Source: Planctomycetia bacterium
Lineage (GTDB): Bacteria > Planctomycetota > Phycisphaerae > UBA1845 > Fen-1342
Direction: 5' to 3'
Length of the DNA: 64,000 nt
Assembly: GCA_015709575.1 (NCBI GenBank)
Contig: CP054190.1
Coordinates: 1,116,001-1,180,000 of the forward strand
The first letter of the stretch is position 1; each line of letters opens with the position of its first letter. Positions 52,123 through 60,019 of the stretch are shown in pieces. The position numbers were made by a program, and so were the translations under genes. The notes beneath the pieces were generated by a model. That model was not told where the DNA came from. It did not search any database and worked only from the letters and a program-made list of their open reading frames with translations.

Positions 52123-53649
52123 ATGAGCCGCAAGCATCGCGATCCGGCGGTGGGGCGCCGGGTGTCCGGTCCGCCGGCTCAGGACAGCGGCCCCGGCGCG
52201 CCGCGCGCGCGGCAGGCGCTCGGCCCGGGCGGGGTTCTACAGGTGTTGCAGCGCCGGCCCGGGTGGGTCGCGCTCACAGTTGTGCTGCTCGTCGTGGTTG
52301 CCGCAAGACTCGCGTTCACCCTGCTTCTGCAACTCCCGTCGGTTTCGGATGTGCGCATCGACGTTGAGGCCCGTAACGGCCGCTATCGGCAACTGCTGAC
52401 TGCCGATGCGGCCGCGCTGGCGGGCGAACGCAACGCGGCCCTGCGAATCTTCGGCGAACTCGCGTTTGACCCCGGCGGTGCGGACGTGCGCCGCGTCACC
52501 GATGCGCTCGCCACGCAGGGTGGGGATTCGATGCTGCCGCGCCTGGCGCTGGCCGCGACCGCGTTGGTGGAACTGCAGCGGCGCGGCACGCCGGAGGTCG
52601 AGTGGTGGCACGCGATTGAGCCGTACGCCGGCGGGCTGTGCGGCGCATCACTCGCACATCACCAATTCGAGCGATTCTCGGCACTGGCGGCGTCGAATCT
52701 GCATGCGCGAGCGGATGCGGGTTCGGCATGGCAGATCGCCGAGATGGTCGTCGAGCCGTCGCTGGGGCCGTTCCTGCAGGTGACGGCTGCACACCTGGAG
52801 CGTGCCGCGGCCGCGCGGCGGGCAGCCGGCGATGCCGCCGCGGCGGACACGTGCACGCGCGCGCTGCGCTGCTGGTTGCGGGCCTGGGTGCTGGAGCGCG
52901 GTCCGATCGGACTGCGGCTGCTCGCCGCGGATACGCTGCTGCGGTCGTTGGCCCGCGAAGTCGGCCAAGCGGGCGCAGCGTCGAGCGCTGCCCGCGACCT
53001 GGCTGAGTGGGTCCGCGGGCGACGGGGCGACGCGGCCGCCCGGCCGGTGGCCATGCTGGACGTGCGTCGCGGGCGCGCGGTGGATGCGGACGCCTATACC
53101 TCGCTCGTGTCGCGCGCCTATGCCGCCTTGTCGATCGGCGGAGCGTCCGCCGTCGCGGCGCTGCTGGGGCTGGGACTGTTTCTTTTCTCGCGGCGCGCTG
53201 CGCGCGAGTCCTTCCCACTGCGTGCGATTCCGCTGATCAGCGCCGCGGTTTCGGCGGCCGTGCTCATCGTCGCATACTGGCCCGCGCCCCTGGCCGACAT
53301 GCAGGCCGACCTCGCGCGCACCTGGCAGGACGCGCGGCAGGGAGCGGCGCCCGCTGTCGCTCCGCCGCTGCGACTTGTCACCTGCTGCCTGATCGCGGGG
53401 ATCGGGCTACTGGGGGCGGGAGTGGGGCGCGGCGGCTGGCGACAACGCCTCGGGCGCGTGGGGGCGGCAAGCGGCGGTGCGGCGATTCTATTGCTGATTG
53501 TCACATCTTGCGCGATTCTGGCGGCCGGCAGCGCGCACCAGCGCTACAGCCGCGCCACGGCTGCGGCGTATGAATCGGGTCCGGTTCTCGGCGTCAGCGA
53601 CCCGCAGGCCGATCGGCTGTTGCGCGCATTGCGGGAGTGGCAGCCCTAG
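52123..53649 (+). CDS. Hypothetical multi-helix membrane protein
   Basis: The 508-residue protein starts at ATG 52123, with GAGG 8 bases upstream. It has one N-terminal membrane helix (about 45-68, [20 protein letters not shown]), an extracytoplasmic helical region of about 250 residues (with [14 protein letters not shown] and [15 protein letters not shown]), and four helices in the last 180 residues (about 330-350, 362-382, 420-440 and 450-475). No domain is recognised. It lies 46 bases after the ABC-2 permease gene and may be its partner (inference). Confidence 0.6.
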   Translation: MSRKHRDPAVGRRVSGPPAQDSGPGAPRARQALGPGGVLQVLQRRPGWVALTVVLLVVVAARLAFTLLLQLPSVSDVRIDVEARNGRYRQLLTADAAALAGERNAALRIFGELAFDPGGADVRRVTDALATQGGDSMLPRLALAATALVELQRRGTPEVEWWHAIEPYAGGLCGASLAHHQFERFSALAASNLHARADAGSAWQIAEMVVEPSLGPFLQVTAAHLERAAAARRAAGDAAAADTCTRALRCWLRAWVLERGPIGLRLLAADTLLRSLAREVGQAGAASSAARDLAEWVRGRRGDAAARPVAMLDVRRGRAVDADAYTSLVSRAYAALSIGGASAVAALLGLGLFLFSRRAARESFPLRAIPLISAAVSAAVLIVAYWPAPLADMQADLARTWQDARQGAAPAVAPPLRLVTCCLIAGIGLLGAGVGRGGWRQRLGRVGAASGGAAILLLIVTSCAILAAGSAHQRYSRATAAAYESGPVLGVSDPQADRLLRALREWQP

Positions 53650-53726
53650 CGGCGCCAGGCATTTGTTGCGGCGGCAGTGTCGGGCGCGGTACATCGGAGC
53701 GCTTTTCAATCCGCCGGTCGGCGGGT

Positions 53727-54713
53727 ATGAATCCCGCCATGATCGACTGGAAAAATGTTCGCGTGTGCGTGACCGGTGGGGCCGGCTTCCTTGGCTCATT
53801 CGTCATCGAGCGTCTACGAGCGGCCGGTGTCGCGGACGAGCGCATTTTTGTGCCGCGGCGGGCGCGCTATGACCTGACACGCGAGGCGGACGTGGTTCGC
53901 CTGTATGACGACGCCCGCCCGGACGTGGTGCTGCACCTGGCCGCGGAAGTCGGCGGGATCGGCGCGAATCGCGACAACCCGGGGCGGTTCTTCTTCGCGA
54001 ACATGGCGATGGGGCTGCACCTGATCGAGCACGCGCGCCAGCGCGGCCTGCGGAAGTTCGTGCAGGTAGGGACGATTTGTGCTTATCCGAAATTCACGCC
54101 CGTGCCGTTCCACGAGGACGCGCTGTGGGACGGCTACCCGGAGGAAACGAACGCGCCGTACGGCGTCGCGAAAAAAGCGCTGCTGGTGATGTGTCAGTCT
54201 TACAGGGCGCAGTATGGGATGAACGCGATCTACCTGCTGCCGGTGAATCTTTACGGTCCGCGCGATAATTTTGACCTGAGCAGCTCACACGTCATCCCCG
54301 CCATGATCCGCAAGTTCTGGGATGCGCGCGAGGCTGGCGCAGCCGACGTGGAGTTGTGGGGCGACGGTTCTCCCAGCCGCGAGTTTCTGTACGTGGAAGA
54401 CGCGGCCGAGGGGATTGTTACCGCGGCGGAGCGCTACGATGACCCGGACCCGGTCAATCTCGGAAACGGGCGCGAGGTGCGAATCGCGGAACTGGCGACG
54501 CTGATTGCGGGGATGGTGGGCTACCAGGGGCGAATCGTGTGGAATGCGGAAAAGCCCAACGGCCAGCCGCGCCGCGCGCTGGACGTCAGCCGCGCGAAGG
54601 AGAGGTTCGGGTTTGTCGCGCGCACCTCGTTTGAGGACGGCCTGCGCCGCACGATCGCCTGGTACGCCGAGCACCGCGCAGAGATTCGCGCGGGACGCAA
54701 GTCGGGACTGTAG
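53727..54713 (+). CDS. GDP-L-fucose synthase-like NAD-dependent epimerase/reductase
   Basis: This short-chain dehydrogenase-type protein of 328 residues acts on nucleotide sugars. It starts at ATG 53727 or 53739 and has the Rossmann motif [10 protein letters not shown] (about 16-25), [18 protein letters not shown] near 71, [10 protein letters not shown] near 116, the catalytic Tyr-x-x-x-Lys in [15 protein letters not shown], and [11 protein letters not shown]. These match GDP-mannose-4-keto-6-deoxy epimerase/reductase (Fcl/WcaG), including the CAYPKF segment. It makes an activated deoxysugar for surface glycans. Glycosyltransferase genes follow beyond the IS element. Confidence 0.88.
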   Translation: MNPAMIDWKNVRVCVTGGAGFLGSFVIERLRAAGVADERIFVPRRARYDLTREADVVRLYDDARPDVVLHLAAEVGGIGANRDNPGRFFFANMAMGLHLIEHARQRGLRKFVQVGTICAYPKFTPVPFHEDALWDGYPEETNAPYGVAKKALLVMCQSYRAQYGMNAIYLLPVNLYGPRDNFDLSSSHVIPAMIRKFWDAREAGAADVELWGDGSPSREFLYVEDAAEGIVTAAERYDDPDPVNLGNGREVRIAELATLIAGMVGYQGRIVWNAEKPNGQPRRALDVSRAKERFGFVARTSFEDGLRRTIAWYAEHRAEIRAGRKSGL

Positions 54714-54727
54714 CGCCGCGTGCCGGT

Positions 54728-55132
54728 CTAGGTTCTGTTTGACGGATCGAGGATTCGTAGACATCGCTGGATCATGGCGAGCGTGATCATGGCGAGGAAG
54801 TGTCGGGCGAGCTTCTCGAATCGGGTGGCGATGCGGCGGCAGTGTTTGAGCCAGCCGATGCAGCGTTCGACGACGTTTCGCCGGCGGTACTGGTCTTTGT
54901 CGAGCGGCAGCGTGGGCTGGTCGCTGCGGGTTGGGATGACGGCTTGGATGCGTCGCCGCCGCAGCCAAGCGCGGATGCGGCCGTAGCTGTAGCCTTTGTC
55001 GCCAGCGACGGCGTTGGGCCGCCGCCGGCGTCGGATTCGGATGGTGTCGAGGAGCGTCTCGAATGACTTCGACTCGTGCGCTTGCCCCGCGGTCGCCAAC
55101 GCCCCGAGCGGAACGCCGCGGCCGTCGGTCAC
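54728..55132 (-). CDS. IS5-family transposase orfB (C-terminal part)
   Basis: This frame holds the end of the transposase: VTDGRGVPLGALATAGQAHESK, then the second catalytic Asp in VAGDKGYSYGR and the Glu in NVVERCIGWLKHCR. The real protein is made by a -1 frameshift from orfA at the A6-G run (minus strand 55209-55203). The upstream part in this frame reads DHALGRSRGGFGTKLHLV, as expected for the family. The stop codon TAG uses the flanking TA target bases plus one host G, so it depends on the insertion site. Confidence 0.88.
   Translation of the reverse strand: MTDGRGVPLGALATAGQAHESKSFETLLDTIRIRRRRRPNAVAGDKGYSYGRIRAWLRRRRIQAVIPTRSDQPTLPLDKDQYRRRNVVERCIGWLKHCRRIATRFEKLARHFLAMITLAMIQRCLRILDPSNRT
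54731..54749 (+). repeat. Left terminal inverted repeat of the IS
   Basis: GGTTCTGTTTGACGGATCG, 19 bases, matches the right end perfectly in reverse complement. TA lies immediately outside. Confidence 0.92.
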
Positions 55133-55581
55133 CAGATGAAGTTTCGTGCCAAAGCCGCCGCGCGATCGTCCCAGGGCGTGGTCGGCCGGCTCGATTTCGC
55201 CCCTTTTTTACCGGCTCCGGCCGCAGCGGCGTGGGCGCGAATGTTCGAGCCGTCGACGTCGAAGACGCTCCAGTCGATGCGTCCGTCTTCGTCAAGCTGC
55301 ACATGCAGGTGATGCAGCATGCGCTCGAACAGCCCGTCGCGCGTCCAGCGGCGGAAGCGATGGTAGACGCTCTGCCAGCGCCCGTAGCGTTCGGGCATGT
55401 CACGCCAGGGCGCTCCGCTGTTGAGCACCCAGAAGATGCCGTTGAGCGTGGTGCGGTGATCGTTCCAACGCCCGCCGCGATGTTGCTTCGGCAGCAGCGG
55501 CGCCAGCCGCTCGAAGCCCTCGTCCGACAACTCATAACGCCGGCCACGTGGCGCGCCGCCGCTTGTCGAGCCTCTTGCCAT
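55129..55581 (-). CDS. IS5-family transposase orfA (N-terminal part)
   Basis: The 150-residue product starts at ATG 55581 with AAGGAGG 6 bases upstream. It has the DUF4096-type N-terminus of IS5 transposases (YELSDEGFERLAPLLP, LNGIFWVLNSGAPWRDMPERYG) and the first catalytic Asp in WSVFDVDGSNIRAH. It stops at TGA 55131-55129. Its last part, after the A6-G run, is a frameshift alternative to orfB. The DDE triad is complete only in the fused product. Confidence 0.88.
   Translation of the reverse strand: MARGSTSGGAPRGRRYELSDEGFERLAPLLPKQHRGGRWNDHRTTLNGIFWVLNSGAPWRDMPERYGRWQSVYHRFRRWTRDGLFERMLHHLHVQLDEDGRIDWSVFDVDGSNIRAHAAAAGAGKKGAKSSRPTTPWDDRAAALARNFIW
55203..55209 (-). promoter_or_regulatory. 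Slippery A6-G run for programmed -1 frameshifting in the transposase
   Basis: AAAAAAG on the minus strand, read as GGT AAA AAA GGG in orfA. A -1 slip continues in the frame that encodes the conserved DHALGRSRGGFG segment. Confidence 0.65.
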
Positions 55582-55655
55582 CGTCGACCTCCTTGTCGTC
55601 GACAACAGCATGCAACAGAAAACCACAACGCGCAACCCGTACAAATACCGAACAG

Positions 55656-55674
55656 CGATCCGTCAAACAGAACC
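55656..55674 (-). repeat. Right terminal inverted repeat of the IS
   Basis: Perfect reverse complement of the left end, followed by TA at 55675-55676. Confidence 0.92.
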
Positions 55675-56813
55675 TAGGCCCTCGCGCCGGCCGTCGCTGC
55701 CGCCGCCCTCGGCGCGGACCAGCGAAGGAAGTCGTGGCCCTCGCGCAGTCCCATCCCGCGCAGGCGTCCGACGATTCCGCCGTCTTCCCAGGGGGTTACG
55801 ACCACCAGTTGCCGTCCGGGCTGCATCGTCACCTCGGCGCTGGTCATCACGCCTTCCGGCATGAGCGGATTGGGCGTGCTGCTGTCATCGACGAGCAGCA
55901 CCTCGATCGAGCGGCCGCGGACGATGTCGCCGAGCCGGCGATAGAGCCGCCGTCCGTTGTGCCCAAGCGCGTATACCACCAGCCGTCCGACCGCCGGGGA
56001 CTCCGCAATTCGTTCACGCACGGCGGCCACCACGTCCTCGAGCGCCTGGCGATGCCGCTGCTGATCCGCACGTCGTTCGTCGAGCAGTTTTTGTGCCGCG
56101 GCGCGCTTGTAGGAGGGCAGCTTGGCGACGTAGCGGTCGCACATGTCCATCACTTCTTCCATGTGGCGCAGGTCGTCGGCGGTCTTGGCCGAGCCGTGCA
56201 CGCGGAACTCGGCGAGAAAGGACTCGGCCTGTGCGAAGGGGCCAACCTGCCGGGCGCGGACCCAGAAATCCCAGTCCATGCAGTAGTGCAGATCGACGTC
56301 GAAACCGCCGATGGCGTCGTTCAGCCGCCGCCGCCAGAACGTGGCGGGCTGGCCGATCAGCGCGCCGGAAATGCCGCAGAGCACCAGCGATTCGAAGCCC
56401 CACTCCTGCGTCAGCATGTCCTGATAGGCGCGACCGGTCGAATCGATCAGCCGGTAGTCGCCATACACCACGTCCACATGCGGGTACCGCTCGAACGTGC
56501 TGCGCACCGCGTCAAACGCCCCGGGCAGGAAGCGATCGTCGGTGTTGATCCAGCCGATGATGTCGCCGGTCGCCAGCGCCAGCGCTTTGTTCAGCGCGTC
56601 GGATTGCCCGCGGTCCGGCTCGCTGCGCCAGACGAGCCGCGCATCGTTCCGGCCGCGCAACCAGTCCACGGTGCCGTCCGTTGATCCGCCGTCCATGATG
56701 ATGTGCTGCACGGTCGGGTCATTCTGTGCGGCCACAGACGCGACCGCGTCCGGGAGGAAGCGCAACCCGTTTAGCGACGGCGTCAGGATCGAGAACGTGT
56801 GCGGTGCGGACAT
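55674..56813 (-). CDS. Glycosyltransferase family 2
   Basis: The 379-residue cytosolic or membrane-associated GT-A enzyme starts at ATG 56813 (MSAPHTFSILTPSLNGLRFL). The DXD-type motifs are DGGSTDGTVDWL near 44 and NTDDRFLPGA near 92, and IGQPATFWRR is typical of WcaA-like transferases. The C-terminal 100 residues (VVYALGHNGRRLYRRLGD, VLLVDDSSTPNPLM) form a separate nucleotide-binding-like domain. The TAG stop uses the TA next to the IS right end. The sequence across the empty site shows the same stop, so the gene is intact. Confidence 0.88.
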   Translation of the reverse strand: MSAPHTFSILTPSLNGLRFLPDAVASVAAQNDPTVQHIIMDGGSTDGTVDWLRGRNDARLVWRSEPDRGQSDALNKALALATGDIIGWINTDDRFLPGAFDAVRSTFERYPHVDVVYGDYRLIDSTGRAYQDMLTQEWGFESLVLCGISGALIGQPATFWRRRLNDAIGGFDVDLHYCMDWDFWVRARQVGPFAQAESFLAEFRVHGSAKTADDLRHMEEVMDMCDRYVAKLPSYKRAAAQKLLDERRADQQRHRQALEDVVAAVRERIAESPAVGRLVVYALGHNGRRLYRRLGDIVRGRSIEVLLVDDSSTPNPLMPEGVMTSAEVTMQPGRQLVVVTPWEDGGIVGRLRGMGLREGHDFLRWSAPRAAAATAGARA

Positions 56814-56934
56814 GTCGCCACCTCTGGCGGGCGGACCCGCTGATGTTCCTGCGCACCGACGCGCACAATTCGCGCCTTGCGCAGGGAGAAGCCGCGCCCG
56901 CGCCGGCGGGCGTCGATAACGGCTATCGGAGCCG

Positions 56935-59418
56935 ATGCCCCCGCGGGTTGATTCCGAGCTGTGCCCAGCGCAGCCGACGCCGCAGCCGGCAGCTCCGCCG
57001 GAACCCTTCATGACCGCACTCTCCGTCGGCCCGGGCGCCGCACTCGCGCCGGTACGACCCGTGGATGCCTACGCCGTAGCCGCCGCTGCGCAAAGGCGGG
57101 TTCAAGCGGATGCGACCGACGTGGGTGCGTGGCGGTCGCTGGTGGCCGCCCATGCCGTGCTTGCGCTTCGGACGCCGCTCCGCCGCCTGCTGGAGCGGGC
57201 TGCGCTGGCGGCCGACGTGCGAGCGGAGCTGTGTGCGGCGCTGGGCGGGGTCGAGCGCCGAGTTTCCTGGAGTACGCTGGCACGGCGATTCGACGCGAAT
57301 CTCGCAGCACTGGGACGGCTCACACCGCAGGCCGACGCCGTGGCGACGGCCTGGCGGCGGCGCGCGGCGCGGCTGGAGCTTTATGAAGACGGCGAAGGCT
57401 GCGCTCAGGTCGCGGATCGCGACGCCGGGGCGGACGGGTTGTGGCTGCCGGCGCTGCATCCGCATCACGCGCTGGTGCAGCGCGCGGCGTTGCGCCGGCA
57501 GTGGGAGGGGCGCGTCGTCCGCACGCTGGTGGTGAGCGGGCTGGGAATGGGGTACGTCGCCACCGACGTTTTTGAGGCGTCCGAGCGAACGTTGCTGCAG
57601 TTCAGCCCGGTCGTGGCGCTGATTGAGCCGTCGTTGACGGCCTGGGCGGTGGTGCTTCACCTGCACGACTGGACCGGTTTGCTGTCGAGTCCGCGTGCCC
57701 GCGTCGGCGTGGGCGTTGAGGCGCAGGCTGCGTTCGACGCGCTGTTGGCCGATACGGATCGTCACACGCCGGCGATCATTCCCGGCGGCGCACCGTGGGG
57801 GGAGGGACCGGATGCCGCCGCGCTGGCCGCGGCAGTCGAAATTGAGGAAGCACGACGTGCGCGCGACCGGCAGGAGCGTTTCGCGCGGCTCTCCGCGCAG
57901 GCTCGCGCCGCTGATTCCGGCGCACCGTGCGAGTCGCAGGAGCAAACGCTCGAAACTTCCTTGCTTGGGGAGCGCATCCGTCGTGCCGCGCGTGGCGAGC
58001 AGGCGCTGCGCGTTCTCGGCGTCACCAGTCGCTTCACCACGGTTCTTCAATATTCCATGCGCGATTGGCTGCGCGCTTTCGAGCGGGCCGGGCACGCGGT
58101 GCGGGTGGTGATGGAGCCGGACGACCACGCGCATTTTTCCCCGCAGCGCGTGCAGATCGAGATCGAGTCGTTCGCGCCGGACGTGGTGCTGCTGATCGAC
58201 CACTTGCGCCATGAATATCCGCAGGTGATCCCCGATCCGATTCCGTCCGTCTGCTGGATACAGGACAACCTGCCGCACCTGTTTCGCCCGGAGGCCGGGC
58301 GCGCCGTCGCCGCGCGTGAAATCGTGATCGGCCACGGGTTCGATGAGTGCGTCGGGCGCTTCGGCTATCCGGCGGCGCGCTTCCTGCCGGTTCGAATCCC
58401 GTGCGACCCGTCGCGATTGTGTGATCCGGCCGAGACCGACGCGGATCTCGCCCCGTACCGCTGCGACGTGATGTTCGCATCGAATCACCGGCTCAGCTAT
58501 GCCCAGCGCCGCGGGCAGGCGCTGGGGCGTTTCGGCGGCCTGGCGGGGGAAGTGTTTTCGCGGGCGCTCGAGCGACTTGAACAGGACATGCGGCACCCAT
58601 GGTTTGACGGCCACTACAACTTTGATTCACTGGTTGGCACAACGCTCGATGCGATGGAGCTGGCGACGCGAGACGCAGCGCTGCGGAATGAGCTGACCGG
58701 CGAGCTATTGACGCTGGCGGACACATTCTTGCGAGAATCTACCATCCGCGCCGCGGCCGCGTGGGCCGCCGGAACCGGGCGCAAGCTTCATCTCTACGGC
58801 CACGGCTGGAAGGACCACACGGAATTTTCGCCGTTCGCGCGCGGGCCGGTGGCGCACGGGATCGGGCTGGGGCGGGCCATGCGGGCGGCGAAGGTATGCC
58901 TGCACGCCGGCTGCAACGGGGCGCTGCACCAGCGCGTACTCGATACGCTGGCCGCGGGCGGATTCGTGCTGATTCGCGACAAGCTGGCGGATACCGAACA
59001 CGTGCGATTTCGCGGGCTGGTCGCTTGGCACGAGCGGCGCGGGGGAAAGACTCCCTATCCGTTGCAGGCTGCTGATCTGCCTGCGCCGCTCGATGAGTGG
59101 ATTCGACGCGAGCGGTACTGGGGCGGGCTGGACCCCGACGGGGTGGTGAATGTGCAGGAGTCACACGTCGATTGGTGGTATCAGCGGATGCACGATACGC
59201 GAGAATCGACGCCGTCCGGCATCTGGCCGGAACTGCCCGAGGTGCTTTTCGGCGGCGCCGACCACCTGGCCGAGCGCCTCGAGCATTTCGTGACGGCTGA
59301 TGATCACCGCGGCGCGCTGGCTGTCCGGATGCGCGTCCCTGTTCTCGAAAAGTTCACCTATGACGCGCTGGTGCGCGAAATGCTGCATTTCATGGGATCG
59401 GCCCTCGGGCGGGCGTGA
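56935..59418 (+). CDS. CgeB-like glycosyltransferase with DUF115-like N-terminal region
   Basis: The 827-residue protein starts at ATG 56935 (CGGAG 5 bases upstream; ATG 57010 is an alternative). The first 330 residues include VVSGLGMGYVATDVFEAS near 198 and VALIEPSLTAWAVVLHLHDW near 225, which resemble the DUF115/Maf-type region found in flagellin-glycosylation proteins. The C-terminal half (about 360-800) is CgeB-like: VTSRFTTVLQYSMRDWLRAF, IPSVCWIQDNLPHLF, KLHLYGHGWK, KVCLHAGCNGALHQRVLD. It likely transfers a sugar to a protein or surface glycan and acts with the epimerase/reductase and GT2 next to it (inference). Confidence 0.7.
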   Translation: MPPRVDSELCPAQPTPQPAAPPEPFMTALSVGPGAALAPVRPVDAYAVAAAAQRRVQADATDVGAWRSLVAAHAVLALRTPLRRLLERAALAADVRAELCAALGGVERRVSWSTLARRFDANLAALGRLTPQADAVATAWRRRAARLELYEDGEGCAQVADRDAGADGLWLPALHPHHALVQRAALRRQWEGRVVRTLVVSGLGMGYVATDVFEASERTLLQFSPVVALIEPSLTAWAVVLHLHDWTGLLSSPRARVGVGVEAQAAFDALLADTDRHTPAIIPGGAPWGEGPDAAALAAAVEIEEARRARDRQERFARLSAQARAADSGAPCESQEQTLETSLLGERIRRAARGEQALRVLGVTSRFTTVLQYSMRDWLRAFERAGHAVRVVMEPDDHAHFSPQRVQIEIESFAPDVVLLIDHLRHEYPQVIPDPIPSVCWIQDNLPHLFRPEAGRAVAAREIVIGHGFDECVGRFGYPAARFLPVRIPCDPSRLCDPAETDADLAPYRCDVMFASNHRLSYAQRRGQALGRFGGLAGEVFSRALERLEQDMRHPWFDGHYNFDSLVGTTLDAMELATRDAALRNELTGELLTLADTFLRESTIRAAAAWAAGTGRKLHLYGHGWKDHTEFSPFARGPVAHGIGLGRAMRAAKVCLHAGCNGALHQRVLDTLAAGGFVLIRDKLADTEHVRFRGLVAWHERRGGKTPYPLQAADLPAPLDEWIRRERYWGGLDPDGVVNVQESHVDWWYQRMHDTRESTPSGIWPELPEVLFGGADHLAERLEHFVTADDHRGALAVRMRVPVLEKFTYDALVREMLHFMGSALGRA

Positions 59419-59434
59419 GCCGGTCCGGGCGGCG

Positions 59435-59440
59435 TACAAT
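59435..59440 (+). promoter_or_regulatory. -10 box of rnpB
   Basis: TACAAT ends 8 bases before the predicted RNA 5' end. A -35 box is not clear. Confidence 0.5.
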
Positions 59441-59448
59441 GAGCGGGC

Positions 59449-59864
59449 AGAGTGGGCCGGGCGACCGCCGCGGATGCGCCTGGCGCATCGACGGAGGAAA
59501 GTCCGAACTGGACAGGGCACGGTGGTGGCTAACGGCCACCGTCCGCGAGGACCGGGACAGTGCCACAGAAAACACACCGCCGACGATCGGAGCAATCCGA
59601 AACGGGTAAGGGTGAAATGGTGCGGTAAGAGCGCACCGCGCGACCGGTGACGGTCGTGGCAGGGCAAACCCCACCGCCAGCAAGCCCAAGCAGGGGCGAT
59701 GAGCCGGCCCGGCTCGCGATCAGCCCCGGGTCGGGTGCTCGAGCCGGTCGGCAACGGCCGGCCCAGATGAATGGTCGCCGCCCGACGACGTACGAGTCGA
59801 TTCGCCTCCCAGGCGGTCGCCTCGAATGTCGCCGGGAACAGAATTCGGCTTACAGGCCCACTCT
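59449..59864 (+). ncRNA. rnpB: RNase P RNA (bacterial type A)
   Basis: This is the catalytic RNA of RNase P, which matures the 5' ends of tRNAs. The ends pair (GAGTGGGCC at 59450-59458 with GGCCCACTC at 59855-59863, helix P1). The conserved blocks are in order: GAGGAAAGTCCG near 59511, GGTGGCTAACGGCCACC near 59543, GACAGTGCCACAGAAA near 59558, GGTAAGGGTGAAA near 59605, GCGGTAAGAGCGCACCGC near 59622, AAACCCCACC, AGCAAGCCCAAGCAGGGG near 59680, AGATGAATGGTCGCC near 59764 and ACAGAATTCGGCTTACAGG near 59838. At about 416 bases it has the usual length. Confidence 0.96.
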
Positions 59865-60019
59865 GCACTATTCCCCGTCGTGCGGGCGGCGACGCGCCCT
59901 GCGCCCGGCCCCCGCCGTCCGGCGGCTCGCGCGCTGCTGCGGTAGAATCCTGCGGTCTTGCGCCACGGACGGCGTAAGAAGGATGAACCCGCACCCGCTC
60001 CGGATGATGAACCCCGCCC

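Larger units (their letters stand above)
54731..55674 (-). mobile_element. IS5-family (IS427-like) insertion sequence
   Basis: The element is 944 bases, bounded by perfect 19-base inverted repeats and flanked by TA on both sides, the likely target duplication. It encodes orfA and orfB, joined by a -1 frameshift. It lies in the gap between two convergent genes, so it breaks neither. The intact repeats and frames suggest a recent insertion. Confidence 0.92.

Noticed and set aside
54285..55628. Minus-strand frame of 447 codons spanning the IS and the epimerase gene
   Set aside because: It is a third-frame shadow of the transposase and of the epimerase gene; the transposase motifs are in the other two frames.
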